From Achromobacter xylosoxidans (GTDB taxonomy: Bacteria > Pseudomonadota > Gammaproteobacteria > Burkholderiales > Burkholderiaceae_B), in the NCBI RefSeq assembly GCF_002192695.1, contig NZ_MTLG01000063.1:1-64000 (forward strand): 64,000 nt of DNA, read 5' to 3'. Positions 7,822 through 16,366 of this stretch are shown here, one piece after another (position 1 is the stretch's first letter; each line of letters opens with the position of its first letter). Position numbers and translations under genes: made by a program. The notes beneath the pieces were generated by a model, which ran no database searches, had not been told where the DNA came from, and worked only from the letters and a program-made list of their open reading frames with translations.

Positions 7822-8790
7822 TCAGTTGGCCCGGATGTCGAACTTCTTGACGATGGCGGCGTTGCGCTGCGAGGTCTGCCGGTTTTCGGCCAGCAGCGCG
7901 GCGGTGTCGGTGTTCACGTCGGGCTCCAACCCGACGTCCGACAATTTCTGCTGCACCGCCGGCACGGCCGCCGCCTTGCTGATGACGGCCTGGAGCCTGG
8001 CCAGGACATCGGGCGGCAGCTTGCTTGATCCGTAGAAGCACACCTGGCCCTGGAACTGGATCTCCGCATAGCCAAGTTCGGTCATCGTCGGCACGTCGGG
8101 CAGATCCCTGTACCGGTTTTTCCCGGCGACCGCGTAGGGGCGCAGCCGGCCGCTCTTGATCAGGGGCAAGGACGTCACCATGCCGTCGAACATGATGTCG
8201 ACCTGGCCGCCGATGACATCCTGAAGCGCCTGCGGCGAGCCCGTATAGGCCACGTGCTGCATGTCCAGCCCGGCCTGGCTGCTGAAGATCAGGCCCGAAT
8301 ACTGCGACACCGTGCCGGTGCCGTAACTGGCGAAGGACGACTTGCCCTTGCGTTCCTTCAAATGCGCGACCAGGCTCTGGAAATCCTTGGCTGGGTAGTC
8401 CGCAGCGCTGACCAGCGCGTAGCTGGTGTATGCGACCCGGGCGATGGTCACGATGTCCTTGAGCGGGTCGTAAGGCACCTTCATCACCTGCGGCGCTTCG
8501 ACCAGCATATTGCTCGGTCCCAGCGCAATCGTATTGCCGTCGGGGTCGGCCTTCAGCATGGCGCTGAGTCCGATCGATCCGGTCGCGCCGGGCCGGTTCT
8601 CGATGATGACAGGCCGGCCGGTGTCCGCCGAGACCTGCTGCCCGATCACCCGGGCGGCGATGTCCACGGTGCCGCCCGCCGGCCCCGGGACGATGACCCG
8701 CAAGGGTTTTTCGCCCGAAGCCCAGACGCTGAAGGCCAGCGAACATCCGGCCAGCGCCAGGGCCGTGCGCGCGAATTGCTGCAGTTTCAT
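7822..8790 (-). CDS. Bug-family TTT substrate-binding protein
   Basis: This 322-aa receptor has a Sec signal peptide (cleavage after VWAS) and Bug hallmarks: PLRVIVPGPAGGTVDIAAR, VIIENRPGATGSIG, and the ligand-loop region HVAYTGSPQALQDVIGGQVDIMFDG. A strong AGGAG lies seven bases before the ATG. It is the first structural gene after the AraC regulator. A pair of 16-bp direct repeats lies in the gap between them. It differs clearly from the other Bug in the same operon (5565-6554), so two ligands or two states of one ligand may be recognised. Confidence 0.93.
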   Translation of the reverse strand: MKLQQFARTALALAGCSLAFSVWASGEKPLRVIVPGPAGGTVDIAARVIGQQVSADTGRPVIIENRPGATGSIGLSAMLKADPDGNTIALGPSNMLVEAPQVMKVPYDPLKDIVTIARVAYTSYALVSAADYPAKDFQSLVAHLKERKGKSSFASYGTGTVSQYSGLIFSSQAGLDMQHVAYTGSPQALQDVIGGQVDIMFDGMVTSLPLIKSGRLRPYAVAGKNRYRDLPDVPTMTELGYAEIQFQGQVCFYGSSKLPPDVLARLQAVISKAAAVPAVQQKLSDVGLEPDVNTDTAALLAENRQTSQRNAAIVKKFDIRAN

Positions 8791-8895
8791 GTTTGTCTCC
8801 TAGCTCATTGTCGGACTGAGGCGCCGGTTTCCGTTCATGGAAGGCGCAATGTCTGATCTATGGCTGCAAGTATCCGCCGCACCGCATGTATTGAC

Positions 8896-8932
8896 TTGCT
8901 TTTTTGGGACACAAATTTGCTAATTTGGGACA
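8896..8932 (-). promoter_or_regulatory. Tandem 16-bp direct repeats, probable AraC-type operator
   Basis: On the minus strand TGTCCCAAATTAGCAA (8932-8917) and TGTCCCAAAAAAGCAA (8911-8896) differ at two positions and repeat with a period of exactly 21 bp, two helical turns. The repeats sit just after the AraC-family gene and about 105 bp upstream of the first Bug start. Tandem direct repeats on one face of DNA are typical AraC-activator sites. Confidence 0.6.
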
Positions 8933-8936
8933 GCGC

Positions 8937-9956
8937 CTACGACGCTTCCGTGGCGGCCTGCTTGCTCCACTGAGACGGGCTGCATCCAAACTGGCCGTGG
9001 AACCAATGGCTGAAGCTGCTGGGCCTGGAAAAGCCCAGCAGTTCCGCCACCTCGCCCAGCGGCAGATCGCTCTCGCGCAAATGGTGCTTGACCAGGTCCA
9101 TGCGCACCTCGTCCAGCACGCGGCTGAACGTCAGGCCTTCCGCTTCGAGGCGACGATGCAACGTGCGGCGGTCGACGTGCAGAAAGCGCGCTACCTCCGG
9201 CGCCGAGCAAGCTCCGCCGGGCAGCAGCGCCAGGATGATGCGGCGACACGTCTCCTGCGCGCTTTCGCCGCGGCCGGTCATGGCCGCTTCCAGGTACTTC
9301 CTGGCCAGGTCCGCGGCCACCTGATCGCCCTGCTCGCGCGGCCTGGCAAGGTCCGCGGCCGAACAGACCAGGCCGTTGAACTCCTGGTTGAATTTGACGT
9401 TGCGCCTGAAGAAGGCGCGATGCGCGGCAACGTCCTTGGGCGGCCGGTGCGTGAAACAGACCTCCAGGGGCAGCCACTGCTGTCCGATCAGCTCGGTCAA
9501 TATGCAGAACATGGTGCCCACCGCCAGCTCGACCGACTGCCGCATCTGCAGTCCAGGGGTGGGCAGCAAGTCTTCGCGGATGATCACCAGGCCGCCCGCG
9601 TCTTCGACGCGGATGATGAGCGAGGCGTTCACCAGTTTCAGGTATCTGCACAAGGTATCGAGCGCGTGCCTGGGCGTGGGTTCTTCGCGCAACACCAGGC
9701 TGATGGGCCCCAGCGCCGACAGCTTGCGCCGCGCGGCCAGGCGCAGCGCAAAGTCCTCGATGCGCGTCGCGCGCGCGGTGATTTCCAACAACTCGCGCGC
9801 CGCGTCGCGCGGAATCAACATTTCCGGGTCTTGCAGGAACTGTGCCTGCAGCCCCACGCTGCGCATGAAGGCATGGGGGTCCCGGCCCAGCGACTCGACC
9901 AGCTCGACGTAGCCGTTCAAGCTGCCGCTGCGCATCAGTTGGGAGATCTGCCTCAT
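8937..9956 (-). CDS. AraC-family regulator with arabinose-binding-like N-terminal domain
   Basis: This 339-aa regulator of the OruR/AgmR-like subgroup has a long N-terminal helical sensor (residues 1-210; GYVELVESLGRDPHAFMRSVGL start, HRPP segment near 165) and a C-terminal double helix-turn-helix (VARFLHVDRRTLHRRLEAEG, then LGEVAELLGFSRPSSFSHWF). Its ATG overlaps the TGA of the upstream LysR gene (ATGA), so the two regulators are translationally coupled. The direct repeats immediately after its stop make the Bug-BKACE-Bug operon the probable target. The inducer is unknown. Confidence 0.9.
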   Translation of the reverse strand: MRQISQLMRSGSLNGYVELVESLGRDPHAFMRSVGLQAQFLQDPEMLIPRDAARELLEITARATRIEDFALRLAARRKLSALGPISLVLREEPTPRHALDTLCRYLKLVNASLIIRVEDAGGLVIIREDLLPTPGLQMRQSVELAVGTMFCILTELIGQQWLPLEVCFTHRPPKDVAAHRAFFRRNVKFNQEFNGLVCSAADLARPREQGDQVAADLARKYLEAAMTGRGESAQETCRRIILALLPGGACSAPEVARFLHVDRRTLHRRLEAEGLTFSRVLDEVRMDLVKHHLRESDLPLGEVAELLGFSRPSSFSHWFHGQFGCSPSQWSKQAATEAS

Positions 9957-10843
9957 GCCTGGGCCTCGAATTCACTGCGCAGCCAGCCCAGGAAAGCCTT
10001 GACCGGCGGATGGCGTTCGCGGCCCGGCGCGCACAGCGCGGTGTAGGCCGCCCCCGCCACTCTCACGTCCGGCCGGTATGGCACCAGGGTGCCCGCCGCC
10101 ACGCTGTCCGACACCATCACGGAACTGGCCAGCACCAGGCCCTGGCCGGCGATGGCGGCCTGCAGGGCATAGTGTTCTTCCTCGTAGGCATGCACCGCCG
10201 CCGGCTTGCGCCAGGACGGCAAACCCGCTGCCTCGCACCAGTCCTGCCAGCCCTGCTCGTACAGCTGCGAATCGCGCCAGCGCACGGTCACCAGCGACGG
10301 CGCGCGCCTGCCCGGCCGGGCGGCCAGCGACGGCGCGCCATAGACGCCGAACCATTCCTGCAAGGAGCAGGCGGCGTGCAGCCCGGGCCAACGCGCCCGG
10401 CTGTAGCGGATGGCCAGGTCCACGCTGGCATCGCGCAGCAGGTCCACGGGTTCCGGACTGGTGTTCAGGTTCAGCTGGTATTGCGGAAAGGCCGTGTAGA
10501 AACGCCCCAGCCGCGGCACCAGCCACAACGCCGCGAACGAATGCGTGGTGGACAGGGTCAGCGCGCCCGAGGCCGGCGCGGCGCGCAAGGCGTCCAGGGT
10601 CTGCGCCACATCGAGCAAGGCGCCATGCACGCCAGCAAAAAGGCGCGCCCCTTTCTCGGTCAGGCGCACGCCGCGCGGCACGCGTTCGAAGAGCGCGTAG
10701 CCCACATGCCGCTCCAGCGCCTTGACCTGATGGGACACGGCCGTGGCCGTCACGGCCAGCTCGGCCGCGGCCAGCTTGAAGCTGAGCAATCTGGCGGCTG
10801 CCTCGAAGGTGCGCAGCGCGGTCACGGGCAGCGTGGCGAACAT
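9953..10843 (-). CDS. LysR-family regulator, GcvA-like
   Basis: This 296-aa LysR-type regulator has the GcvA-subfamily N-terminus (LPVTALRTFEAAARLLSF, recognition helix TATAVSHQVKALE) and an effector domain with the subfamily box LAIRYSRARWPGLHA. The ATG at 10843 gives the usual spacing to the HTH, and an in-frame TTG at 10858 is an alternative. It is divergent from a flavodoxin-like reductase across dyads that suit LysR binding, and its stop overlaps the AraC start. It may therefore link the reductase and the Bug/BKACE locus. Confidence 0.9.
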   Translation of the reverse strand: MFATLPVTALRTFEAAARLLSFKLAAAELAVTATAVSHQVKALERHVGYALFERVPRGVRLTEKGARLFAGVHGALLDVAQTLDALRAAPASGALTLSTTHSFAALWLVPRLGRFYTAFPQYQLNLNTSPEPVDLLRDASVDLAIRYSRARWPGLHAACSLQEWFGVYGAPSLAARPGRRAPSLVTVRWRDSQLYEQGWQDWCEAAGLPSWRKPAAVHAYEEEHYALQAAIAGQGLVLASSVMVSDSVAAGTLVPYRPDVRVAGAAYTALCAPGRERHPPVKAFLGWLRSEFEAQA

Positions 10844-10861
10844 GGAATGCGAGTCCAAATG

Positions 10862-10953
10862 GATGAAATCAATTCATCTTACTCAAGGATTCATCATTTG
10901 TCGCCCACCTAGCGTGGATACTAAATTTTCTCTCATGCATGGAAGCATCCATG
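10862..10953. promoter_or_regulatory. Operator-like dyads between gcvA-like gene and reductase
   Basis: GATGAA-N5-TTCATC occupies 10862-10878 and the half-site TTCATC recurs at 10890-10895, 17 bp from its twin. A second perfect dyad, CATGGA-AGCA-TCCATG, lies at 10938-10953 close to the reductase start. LysR proteins bind several phased half-sites in such divergent regions. Confidence 0.45.
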
Positions 10954-10972
10954 TCCAAAAAAGGAATCAAAC

Positions 10973-11644
10973 ATGAATTCAGATCATCCCACCAAGCGCT
11001 TGCTGATCCTGGTCGGCAGCCCGCGGCGCGACGGCAACAGCGCGGCCCTGGGCGCGGCCGCGCTGCGCGGAGCCGAGGCGGCGGGCATCCAGGCCACGCT
11101 GCTGTTCCTGGACGACTACATCGAGTCCTTCCTGCCCGACCTGCGGCGCTCGCCCCCGCCGACCGACCGGTACGCAGAACTGTTCCTGGAGCACTTCCTG
11201 CCGGCCGACGGCGTGCTGATCTGCACTCCGATCTACTGGTACGGCATGTCGGCGCAGACCAAGGCATTCTTCGACCGATCGTTCAGCCACTATGCCGGCC
11301 AAGGCCCCGAACCGGAACGGGTCAAGCAGCGCATGATCGGCAAGCGCCTGGGCCTGGCGGTGGCATCCGAGGAAACCTACCCGGGCGCGGCGCTGGGCAT
11401 CGTGCACCAGATCCAGGAATACGCGCGCTACACCCATTCGGACTTCGTCGGCTACGTGCACGGCGCGGGCAACCTGCGCGGCGAGATCGCGGCCGATCCG
11501 CGCCGTCCGCTGCGGGCGGCGGAGGAACTCGGCGCGGCGTTCTTCACCAGCAAGTACTCGGATTACCGGGTCGAGACGCCGCGTGCCCGCAATGTCTGGG
11601 AGCCCTCGCCCGCCTTGCGCAGCACGCCGGGCGTGCTGCCGTAG
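10973..11644 (+). CDS. Flavodoxin-fold NAD(P)H-dependent oxidoreductase
   Basis: This 223-aa protein of the NADPH-dependent FMN reductase/WrbA-like superfamily has the phosphate-binding loop LLILVGSPRRDGNSAAL (residues 9-25), the ICTPIYWYGMSAQTKAFFDR flavin-contact segment near 85-105, and a C-terminal helix. It probably reduces quinones, azo compounds or flavin in the cytosol. It is divergent from the GcvA-like LysR gene, its likely regulator. The last 27 codons overlap the convergent AraC gene's 3' end by 82 nt antisense. That tail looks non-family-like, so the frame may have been extended by loss of an earlier stop. Confidence 0.85.
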   Translation: MNSDHPTKRLLILVGSPRRDGNSAALGAAALRGAEAAGIQATLLFLDDYIESFLPDLRRSPPPTDRYAELFLEHFLPADGVLICTPIYWYGMSAQTKAFFDRSFSHYAGQGPEPERVKQRMIGKRLGLAVASEETYPGAALGIVHQIQEYARYTHSDFVGYVHGAGNLRGEIAADPRRPLRAAEELGAAFFTSKYSDYRVETPRARNVWEPSPALRSTPGVLP

Positions 11645-12396
11645 ACCTGCTTGAACACGCGGGTCAGATGGGCCTGGTCGGCGAAGCCCACCGCATGCGC
11701 GGCGTCGGCCAGCGCCAGGCCATCGCGCAGCAGCAGCCTGGCGCGCGCCACCCGCCAGTTGCGCAGCCAGGCCAGCGGAGGCAGGCCGTAGCGCCGGGCG
11801 AACTGCTTGACCAGCGTGGTGCGATGGCGGTTCTGCGCCAGCGCCAGGGCCTCCAGGTCCGGCGCGCAGGCCGGGTCCAAGGCCATGCGCGCGCGCAGCA
11901 GCGCGCAGACATCGGGCTCGTCGTCGGCCGCTGCGGGGCTGGCCTGAGCATGCGCCGCCAGCAGACCGAACAGCGCGGCAGAGATGCGCTCGCGGCGCTC
12001 GGGGTCGGCGATGGGATCTGGCGTGAGCGCGTCCAGCCACGCCTGGCATAGCGCGGCATCGCGGATGACGGGCCCCGCCAGCGCGGCGCCGCCCGCGTAC
12101 AGCGCGAGTTCGTGGTTCCTGAACCAGGCCGGATCGATATAGGCCATGCGGTACGCCAGCGGCGCATCCGAGGTGCCGCCGGTATGGACCTGGCCGGGCG
12201 CGATCACCACCAGATCGCCCTCGCCCGCGGCCTGAGGTTCGCCATGCACGGTGAAGGCGCAGCGGCCCTGCGCGATGGCGCCGATGGACCAGGCGTCGTG
12301 GAAATGCGGCGCATAGCTGTAGGCGCGCAGGTCCGCGATCAGCACGTCGCCGGGCAGGCCGGCGCCGCAATGCCAGATGTGTTGGGAAACCGCCAT
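11563..12396 (-). CDS. AraC-family regulator with cupin sensor domain
   Basis: This 277-aa protein has an N-terminal cupin-like sensor (YAPHFHDAWSIGAIAQG, then GDLVVIAPGQVHTG, residues 28-75) and a C-terminal AraC DNA-binding domain (LPPLAWLRNWRVARARLLLRDG, then LADAAHAVGFADQAHLTRVFKQVYGSTPGVLR). The family often controls amino-acid exporters. It lies 21 bp after the proline dehydrogenase gene on the same strand and may be co-transcribed with it. Its 3' end overlaps the convergent reductase gene by 82 nt, and the conserved end of its HTH falls inside that overlap. Confidence 0.9.
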   Translation of the reverse strand: MAVSQHIWHCGAGLPGDVLIADLRAYSYAPHFHDAWSIGAIAQGRCAFTVHGEPQAAGEGDLVVIAPGQVHTGGTSDAPLAYRMAYIDPAWFRNHELALYAGGAALAGPVIRDAALCQAWLDALTPDPIADPERRERISAALFGLLAAHAQASPAAADDEPDVCALLRARMALDPACAPDLEALALAQNRHRTTLVKQFARRYGLPPLAWLRNWRVARARLLLRDGLALADAAHAVGFADQAHLTRVFKQVYGSTPGVLRKAGEGSQTLRARGVSTR

Positions 12397-12417
12397 GGAT
12401 ACGTTTGCGTCGGGCGC

Positions 12418-13377
12418 CTAGCCGAAGTAGCTCTGGTCCGAGGTCAGCGTGCGGGCCAGCAGCCATGCGTTGCGGGGATTCTCGCCCACGCGGCGCACGG
12501 CGTAGGGCCACCAGTCGCCGCCAAAGGGCAGATAGACCCTGACGTTATAGCCCAAACGGCGCAGCGCGAGCTGCCAGTCCGGACGCACGCCATAGAGCAT
12601 CTCGAATTCAAAGGCTTCTGGCGGCCAGCCGCGCTCCCGCGCCAGCTCCAGGATGGCGCCGGCCAGACGGTCGTCATGGGTGCCGAAGACGGGCTGGAAG
12701 CCGGACTCCAGCGCCTCGCGCGACAGCATGATGGCGGCGGCGTCCAGATAGGCCTGGTCGATGCGCGCGCGGCCGGCGTGGTCCAGCGCGCGCTCCGGAA
12801 ACGCGCCTTTGACCAGCCGCAGCGAAGTGCGCTGGCGGATCGCCCAGACCAGGTCCAGCGGCGTGCGGCGCCGCTGCGCCTGCAGGGTCAGGCCTGCCGG
12901 TATGCCGGCTTGCAGCAGTTCGCGGTGCAAGGCGCAGGTGCGCTCGCAGAGGGAGGAATCCTCCATGTCCAGCACCATCCAGTCGCGCCCCAGGCCGACC
13001 GTCCTGCGCGCCGCCAGGCCGATGCGCCGGGCATTGTCCCGGCCCAGCGCGTCGTCGCGCATATAGCCGATGGCGGTGGGATCGACCGACACGTGCACGT
13101 CCAGCCCGGCATGGTCCAGCGCCCGGCAGGCGCCGACCGCCTGGGCCACGTTGTGCTCGATGGCGTCGCGATCGTCCACGTACTCGCCCAGATAGAAAAG
13201 CGAGGCGCGGATCCCGTGCGCCTCGCGCAGCCTGGCGGCCGTGCGGACCGCGGCGTCGACGTCCGCGCCGCCGACGAAGCGGGCGGCCAGCGATGTGCGC
13301 GCCGCCATGGCCCGCATCGCCCGCCCCACGCCCGGGCTGCGCGCCAGCGCGATGGCGGTTCTCTGGAACATGCTCAT
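12418..13377 (-). CDS. Proline dehydrogenase, monofunctional
   Basis: This 319-aa FAD-dependent proline dehydrogenase has a TIM barrel and oxidises L-proline to pyrroline-5-carboxylate. The family pattern is clear in RLVKGAFPE (FAD-binding lysine strand), GTHDD, FEMLYGV and the substrate-binding end YNVRVYLPFG followed by YAVRRVGENPRNAWLL. It lacks the P5C dehydrogenase domain of PutA, so another gene must finish the pathway. The start at 13377 has AGGGAGAG upstream. Neighbours are an AraC regulator, an EamA exporter and a D-amino-acid dehydrogenase, which together suggest an amino-acid catabolic neighbourhood. Confidence 0.88.
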   Translation of the reverse strand: MSMFQRTAIALARSPGVGRAMRAMAARTSLAARFVGGADVDAAVRTAARLREAHGIRASLFYLGEYVDDRDAIEHNVAQAVGACRALDHAGLDVHVSVDPTAIGYMRDDALGRDNARRIGLAARRTVGLGRDWMVLDMEDSSLCERTCALHRELLQAGIPAGLTLQAQRRRTPLDLVWAIRQRTSLRLVKGAFPERALDHAGRARIDQAYLDAAAIMLSREALESGFQPVFGTHDDRLAGAILELARERGWPPEAFEFEMLYGVRPDWQLALRRLGYNVRVYLPFGGDWWPYAVRRVGENPRNAWLLARTLTSDQSYFG

Positions 13378-13450
13378 GGGCTCTCTCCCTGCAAAGAGAG
13401 CCACTGTGCCGGGACGGCGGGCGCGCGTCTTGAACGCCAGTGAAACGTTG

Positions 13451-14353
13451 CTAGTCCAGCGCCAGGCCGCGGGCGCGGCCGAACAGCGGACGCTGCACCG
13501 TCTGCGCCAGCAGCACGCCGGCCAGCGTCACCGCGCCGCCCAGCAGGTGGTACAGATGCAGTTGCTCGCGCAGCATGACGAAAGCGGCCAGCGCGGTGAA
13601 CAGCGGCAGCAGGTTGATGAAGATGCTGCAGCGGTTGGGCCCCAGGCGCTGCACGCCTTCGATCCACAGGAAGGACAGCAGCACCGACGAGAAGATGCCC
13701 GCATACAGGATCAGCGGCACCGTGTTCATGTCCAGCGCGGCCTGCGTCGCCGGCACGCGCAGGTACAGCGGCAGCATGTAGAGCAGCGCGAAGATCGATT
13801 GCACGAAGGTCGACTGCCAGGCCGGCAGCGGCACCTTCCAGTGGCGCAGCAGCACCCCGTACAGCGCATAGGACAAGGCGGCCAGCAGCATCAGGCCGTC
13901 GCCGACGTGGATGCCGTGCTGGAACACGCTCAGCATGTCGCCCTGGCCCACCAGGTACAGCAGCCCCAGGAAGGACAGCGCGCCCCCGCCCGCCATGCCC
14001 AGGGTCAGGGGATCGCGCAGGATCACCACGCTGAGCAGCATGCTCAGCAAGGGAATCAGCGCGGTCAGGATGGCCATGTTGGTGGCGGTGGTGGTTTCGG
14101 CCGCGCGGTAGGACAGCGCCTGGAACACCGCCGACGACAGGGCGCCGTACAGCGCCAGCTTGGGCCAGTGGCGCAGGATGGTCTTGCGGTTGCGCCAGGC
14201 CGGGCCGGCCGTGAACAGGCCCATCAGAAACAGGGCCAGCACCAGCCGGTAGAAGGTGATGGCGGTGGGAGAGATGGCGCTGGCGGCCATCTTGGAGACG
14301 ATGACGTTGCCCGCCCAGAACAGGATGGCGAACAACGGAAACAGGTAGGACAT
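13451..14353 (-). CDS. EamA/DMT-family transporter
   Basis: This 300-aa inner-membrane protein has ten predicted helices formed by two EamA repeats (first residues about 5-135, second 150-290, ending GGAVTLAGVLLAQTVQ). DMT members export amino acids and other small metabolites. The start at 14353 (MSYLFPLFAILFWAGNVIVSKMA) puts the first helix at the N-terminus as usual. It lies between proline dehydrogenase and dadA on the same strand with gaps of 73 and 155 bp, so a shared transcript is possible but not certain. Confidence 0.88.
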   Translation of the reverse strand: MSYLFPLFAILFWAGNVIVSKMAASAISPTAITFYRLVLALFLMGLFTAGPAWRNRKTILRHWPKLALYGALSSAVFQALSYRAAETTTATNMAILTALIPLLSMLLSVVILRDPLTLGMAGGGALSFLGLLYLVGQGDMLSVFQHGIHVGDGLMLLAALSYALYGVLLRHWKVPLPAWQSTFVQSIFALLYMLPLYLRVPATQAALDMNTVPLILYAGIFSSVLLSFLWIEGVQRLGPNRCSIFINLLPLFTALAAFVMLREQLHLYHLLGGAVTLAGVLLAQTVQRPLFGRARGLALD

Positions 14354-14508
14354 GATGTTTGCGCTCGGAGGATGAGGGATGGTCTCCGGCCGCTTGCCGC
14401 GCCCCTGGGGGCCGTGCAAGCGGTGGAGTATCGCCATCCTATTGAGCGCGGTCCGGCCCGTCTGCCGACGGAAAGGCAGCGGCTATCGCAAAATGGACAT
14501 TGCCCGTA

Positions 14509-15759
14509 TCAGGGGCGGAACGGCGCGGGATCCAGCGGCAGCTCCAGCCCGCCCATCTGGGCCGTCAACAGCGCGGCGCTGCCGCAGGCCAGGGTGAAGC
14601 CCAGCGCGCCTTGCCCGATGTTGAGCCACAGGTTGTCGGCGGCATGGCTGCGTCCGATCAGCGGCTTGCTGGTGGGGGTGGCCGGACGCAGACCTGCCCA
14701 AGGCACCGCCTGCTGCAGGTCCAGCGCCGGAAACGCCTCGTGCACCTGGCGCTTGAGCAGGCCGATGCGCGCCGTGTCGATGCCGGCATCGGCGCTGCCG
14801 ATGTCGACCATGGCCGCGATCCGCAGCACGCCGCCCACGCGGGCGTAGACGATGCGCCGTTCGTAGTCCGTGACGCTGATGCGCGGCGCGACCGAATCGT
14901 CGTCCTCGGCCAGCGGCACGCTCAGGCTGTAGCCCTTCAGCGGATACAGCGGCACATCGTGGCCCAGCGGCTTGAGCAGCGCGCGCGTGCCGATGCCGGT
15001 GGCCAGCACGATGGCGTCGGCGCCGATGTCGCCATCGCGCGTGTTCACCGCCACGATGCGGCGCCCTTCGCGCTGCAGGCCGGATACCGGATTGGACATG
15101 GCGCATTGCACGTTGGCCATGGTCTGCAGGCGGTCGAACAGCGCCTCGGTGAACTGGCGGCAGTCGCCCGCCTCTTCGCTGGGGGTATAGATGGCGCCTG
15201 CCAGGCTGCCGCCCATGCCGGCCAGCGCCGGTTCCAGCGCCAGCGTCTGCGCGGCGTCCAGCACCTGCTGCTCGGCGCCGAGGTCGGCCTGGTACGCCAC
15301 CAGCGCGCGCGCCTTGTCCAGCAAGGCCGCGCTGCGGTAGGCGATGAGCTTGCCGTTCTTCAAATGGCCGAAATCCAGGTCTTCCTGTTCCAGCAGGGAG
15401 TGCATGACGTCCCGGCTGAGATAGGACAGGCCTGCCAGCTGGACCGTGGAAGCCTTGGCCACCGAGGCCCGGCACGCCAGCGCGAACTGCAGGCACCAGC
15501 GCCATTGATGGGGATCCAGCCTGGGCCGGAAACGCAACGGGGAGTCCTCGCGCAGCAGCCAGCCCGGCACGCTGGGCAACACGCCGGGACCGGCCAAAGG
15601 CGCCACGTAGCTATAACTGAGCTGGCCGCCATTGGCGTAGCTGGAGACCTCGGCCGGACGCGCCTGGCTATCCACCAGCACCACGTCATGGCCCTGGCGC
15701 GCCAGGAAATAGGCCGACGTGACGCCCACGACGCCGGCGCCGATTACGCAAACCCGCAT
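14509..15759 (-). CDS. dadA: D-amino acid dehydrogenase small subunit
   Basis: This 416-aa FAD-dependent oxidoreductase of the DAO/DadA family oxidatively deaminates D-amino acids (D-alanine in the model enzyme) to keto acids at the membrane, passing electrons to quinone. The FAD dinucleotide fold is at the N-terminus (MRVCVIGAGVVGVTSAYFLA; G7, G9, G12), with SSYANGGQLSYSYVAPLA and GLRPATPTSKPLIGRS as family hallmarks. The start at 15759 is the only one giving the fold at residue 2. No alanine racemase gene is adjacent. Several DadA paralogs are common in this group, so the exact substrate is open. Confidence 0.9.
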   Translation of the reverse strand: MRVCVIGAGVVGVTSAYFLARQGHDVVLVDSQARPAEVSSYANGGQLSYSYVAPLAGPGVLPSVPGWLLREDSPLRFRPRLDPHQWRWCLQFALACRASVAKASTVQLAGLSYLSRDVMHSLLEQEDLDFGHLKNGKLIAYRSAALLDKARALVAYQADLGAEQQVLDAAQTLALEPALAGMGGSLAGAIYTPSEEAGDCRQFTEALFDRLQTMANVQCAMSNPVSGLQREGRRIVAVNTRDGDIGADAIVLATGIGTRALLKPLGHDVPLYPLKGYSLSVPLAEDDDSVAPRISVTDYERRIVYARVGGVLRIAAMVDIGSADAGIDTARIGLLKRQVHEAFPALDLQQAVPWAGLRPATPTSKPLIGRSHAADNLWLNIGQGALGFTLACGSAALLTAQMGGLELPLDPAPFRP

Positions 15760-15867
15760 ACTTTTAGATCCAGAAAGACAGGGACACCACGCTATTCTGG
15801 GACGCGCCCCGCCCGTCCGGCAAATGCCAAACTCCGCAGGGTCCATAACAAAACATCATGCCCCGGG

Positions 15868-16305
15868 TCAGGCGGCGCGGTGCAGCCTGATGATGGCGGC
15901 GGCCGTGGGGTCGCGCACCAGGTCGGCCAGGGTGTAGCCGTTGAGCGCCTCGTAGAAGGCCTGCAAGGTCTGCGCCAGCACGCCGGACAGCCGGCATGCG
16001 CCGTCCAGCGCACAGGGCGGTTCGCGGCAGTCGATCAGCGGCCCCTGCTGCTCCAGTTGCCGGATCAGGTCGCCCAGCCGGTAGCGGTCGGCGGCCTGCG
16101 CCAGCCGCAACCCGCCGCCCTTGCCGCGCGAGGTGCTGACCCAACCCTGCTGCGCCATGAAGTGCACCACCTTCACCAGATGATTGCGCGACACGCTGAA
16201 ACGGTCGGCGATCTCCGGGATGGTGACGGCGGCGGACCGGTCGCGGCATTGCGTCAGGTACATCAGGACGCGCAGGCCGAAATCGGTGAATCGGGTCAGT
16301 TGCAT
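15868..16305 (-). CDS. nsrR: Nitric-oxide-sensing Rrf2 repressor NsrR
   Basis: This 145-aa Rrf2-family repressor has the winged HTH at residues 28-66. The three iron-sulfur ligands Cys93, Cys98 and Cys104 (IDCREPPCALDGACRL) have the C-x4-C-x5-C spacing of NsrR. In known members the cluster reacts with NO and DNA binding is lost. The gene follows hmp by 61 bp on the same strand, and hmp has a near-consensus NsrR site upstream. The sequence therefore supports autoregulated NO detoxification. Confidence 0.93.
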   Translation of the reverse strand: MQLTRFTDFGLRVLMYLTQCRDRSAAVTIPEIADRFSVSRNHLVKVVHFMAQQGWVSTSRGKGGGLRLAQAADRYRLGDLIRQLEQQGPLIDCREPPCALDGACRLSGVLAQTLQAFYEALNGYTLADLVRDPTAAAIIRLHRAA

Positions 16306-16366
16306 GGCAGGGACGAAAGGAATGGGCGCTGGCGGCCCGAGCGTTCAGGCCGCCAGGATACACCGC

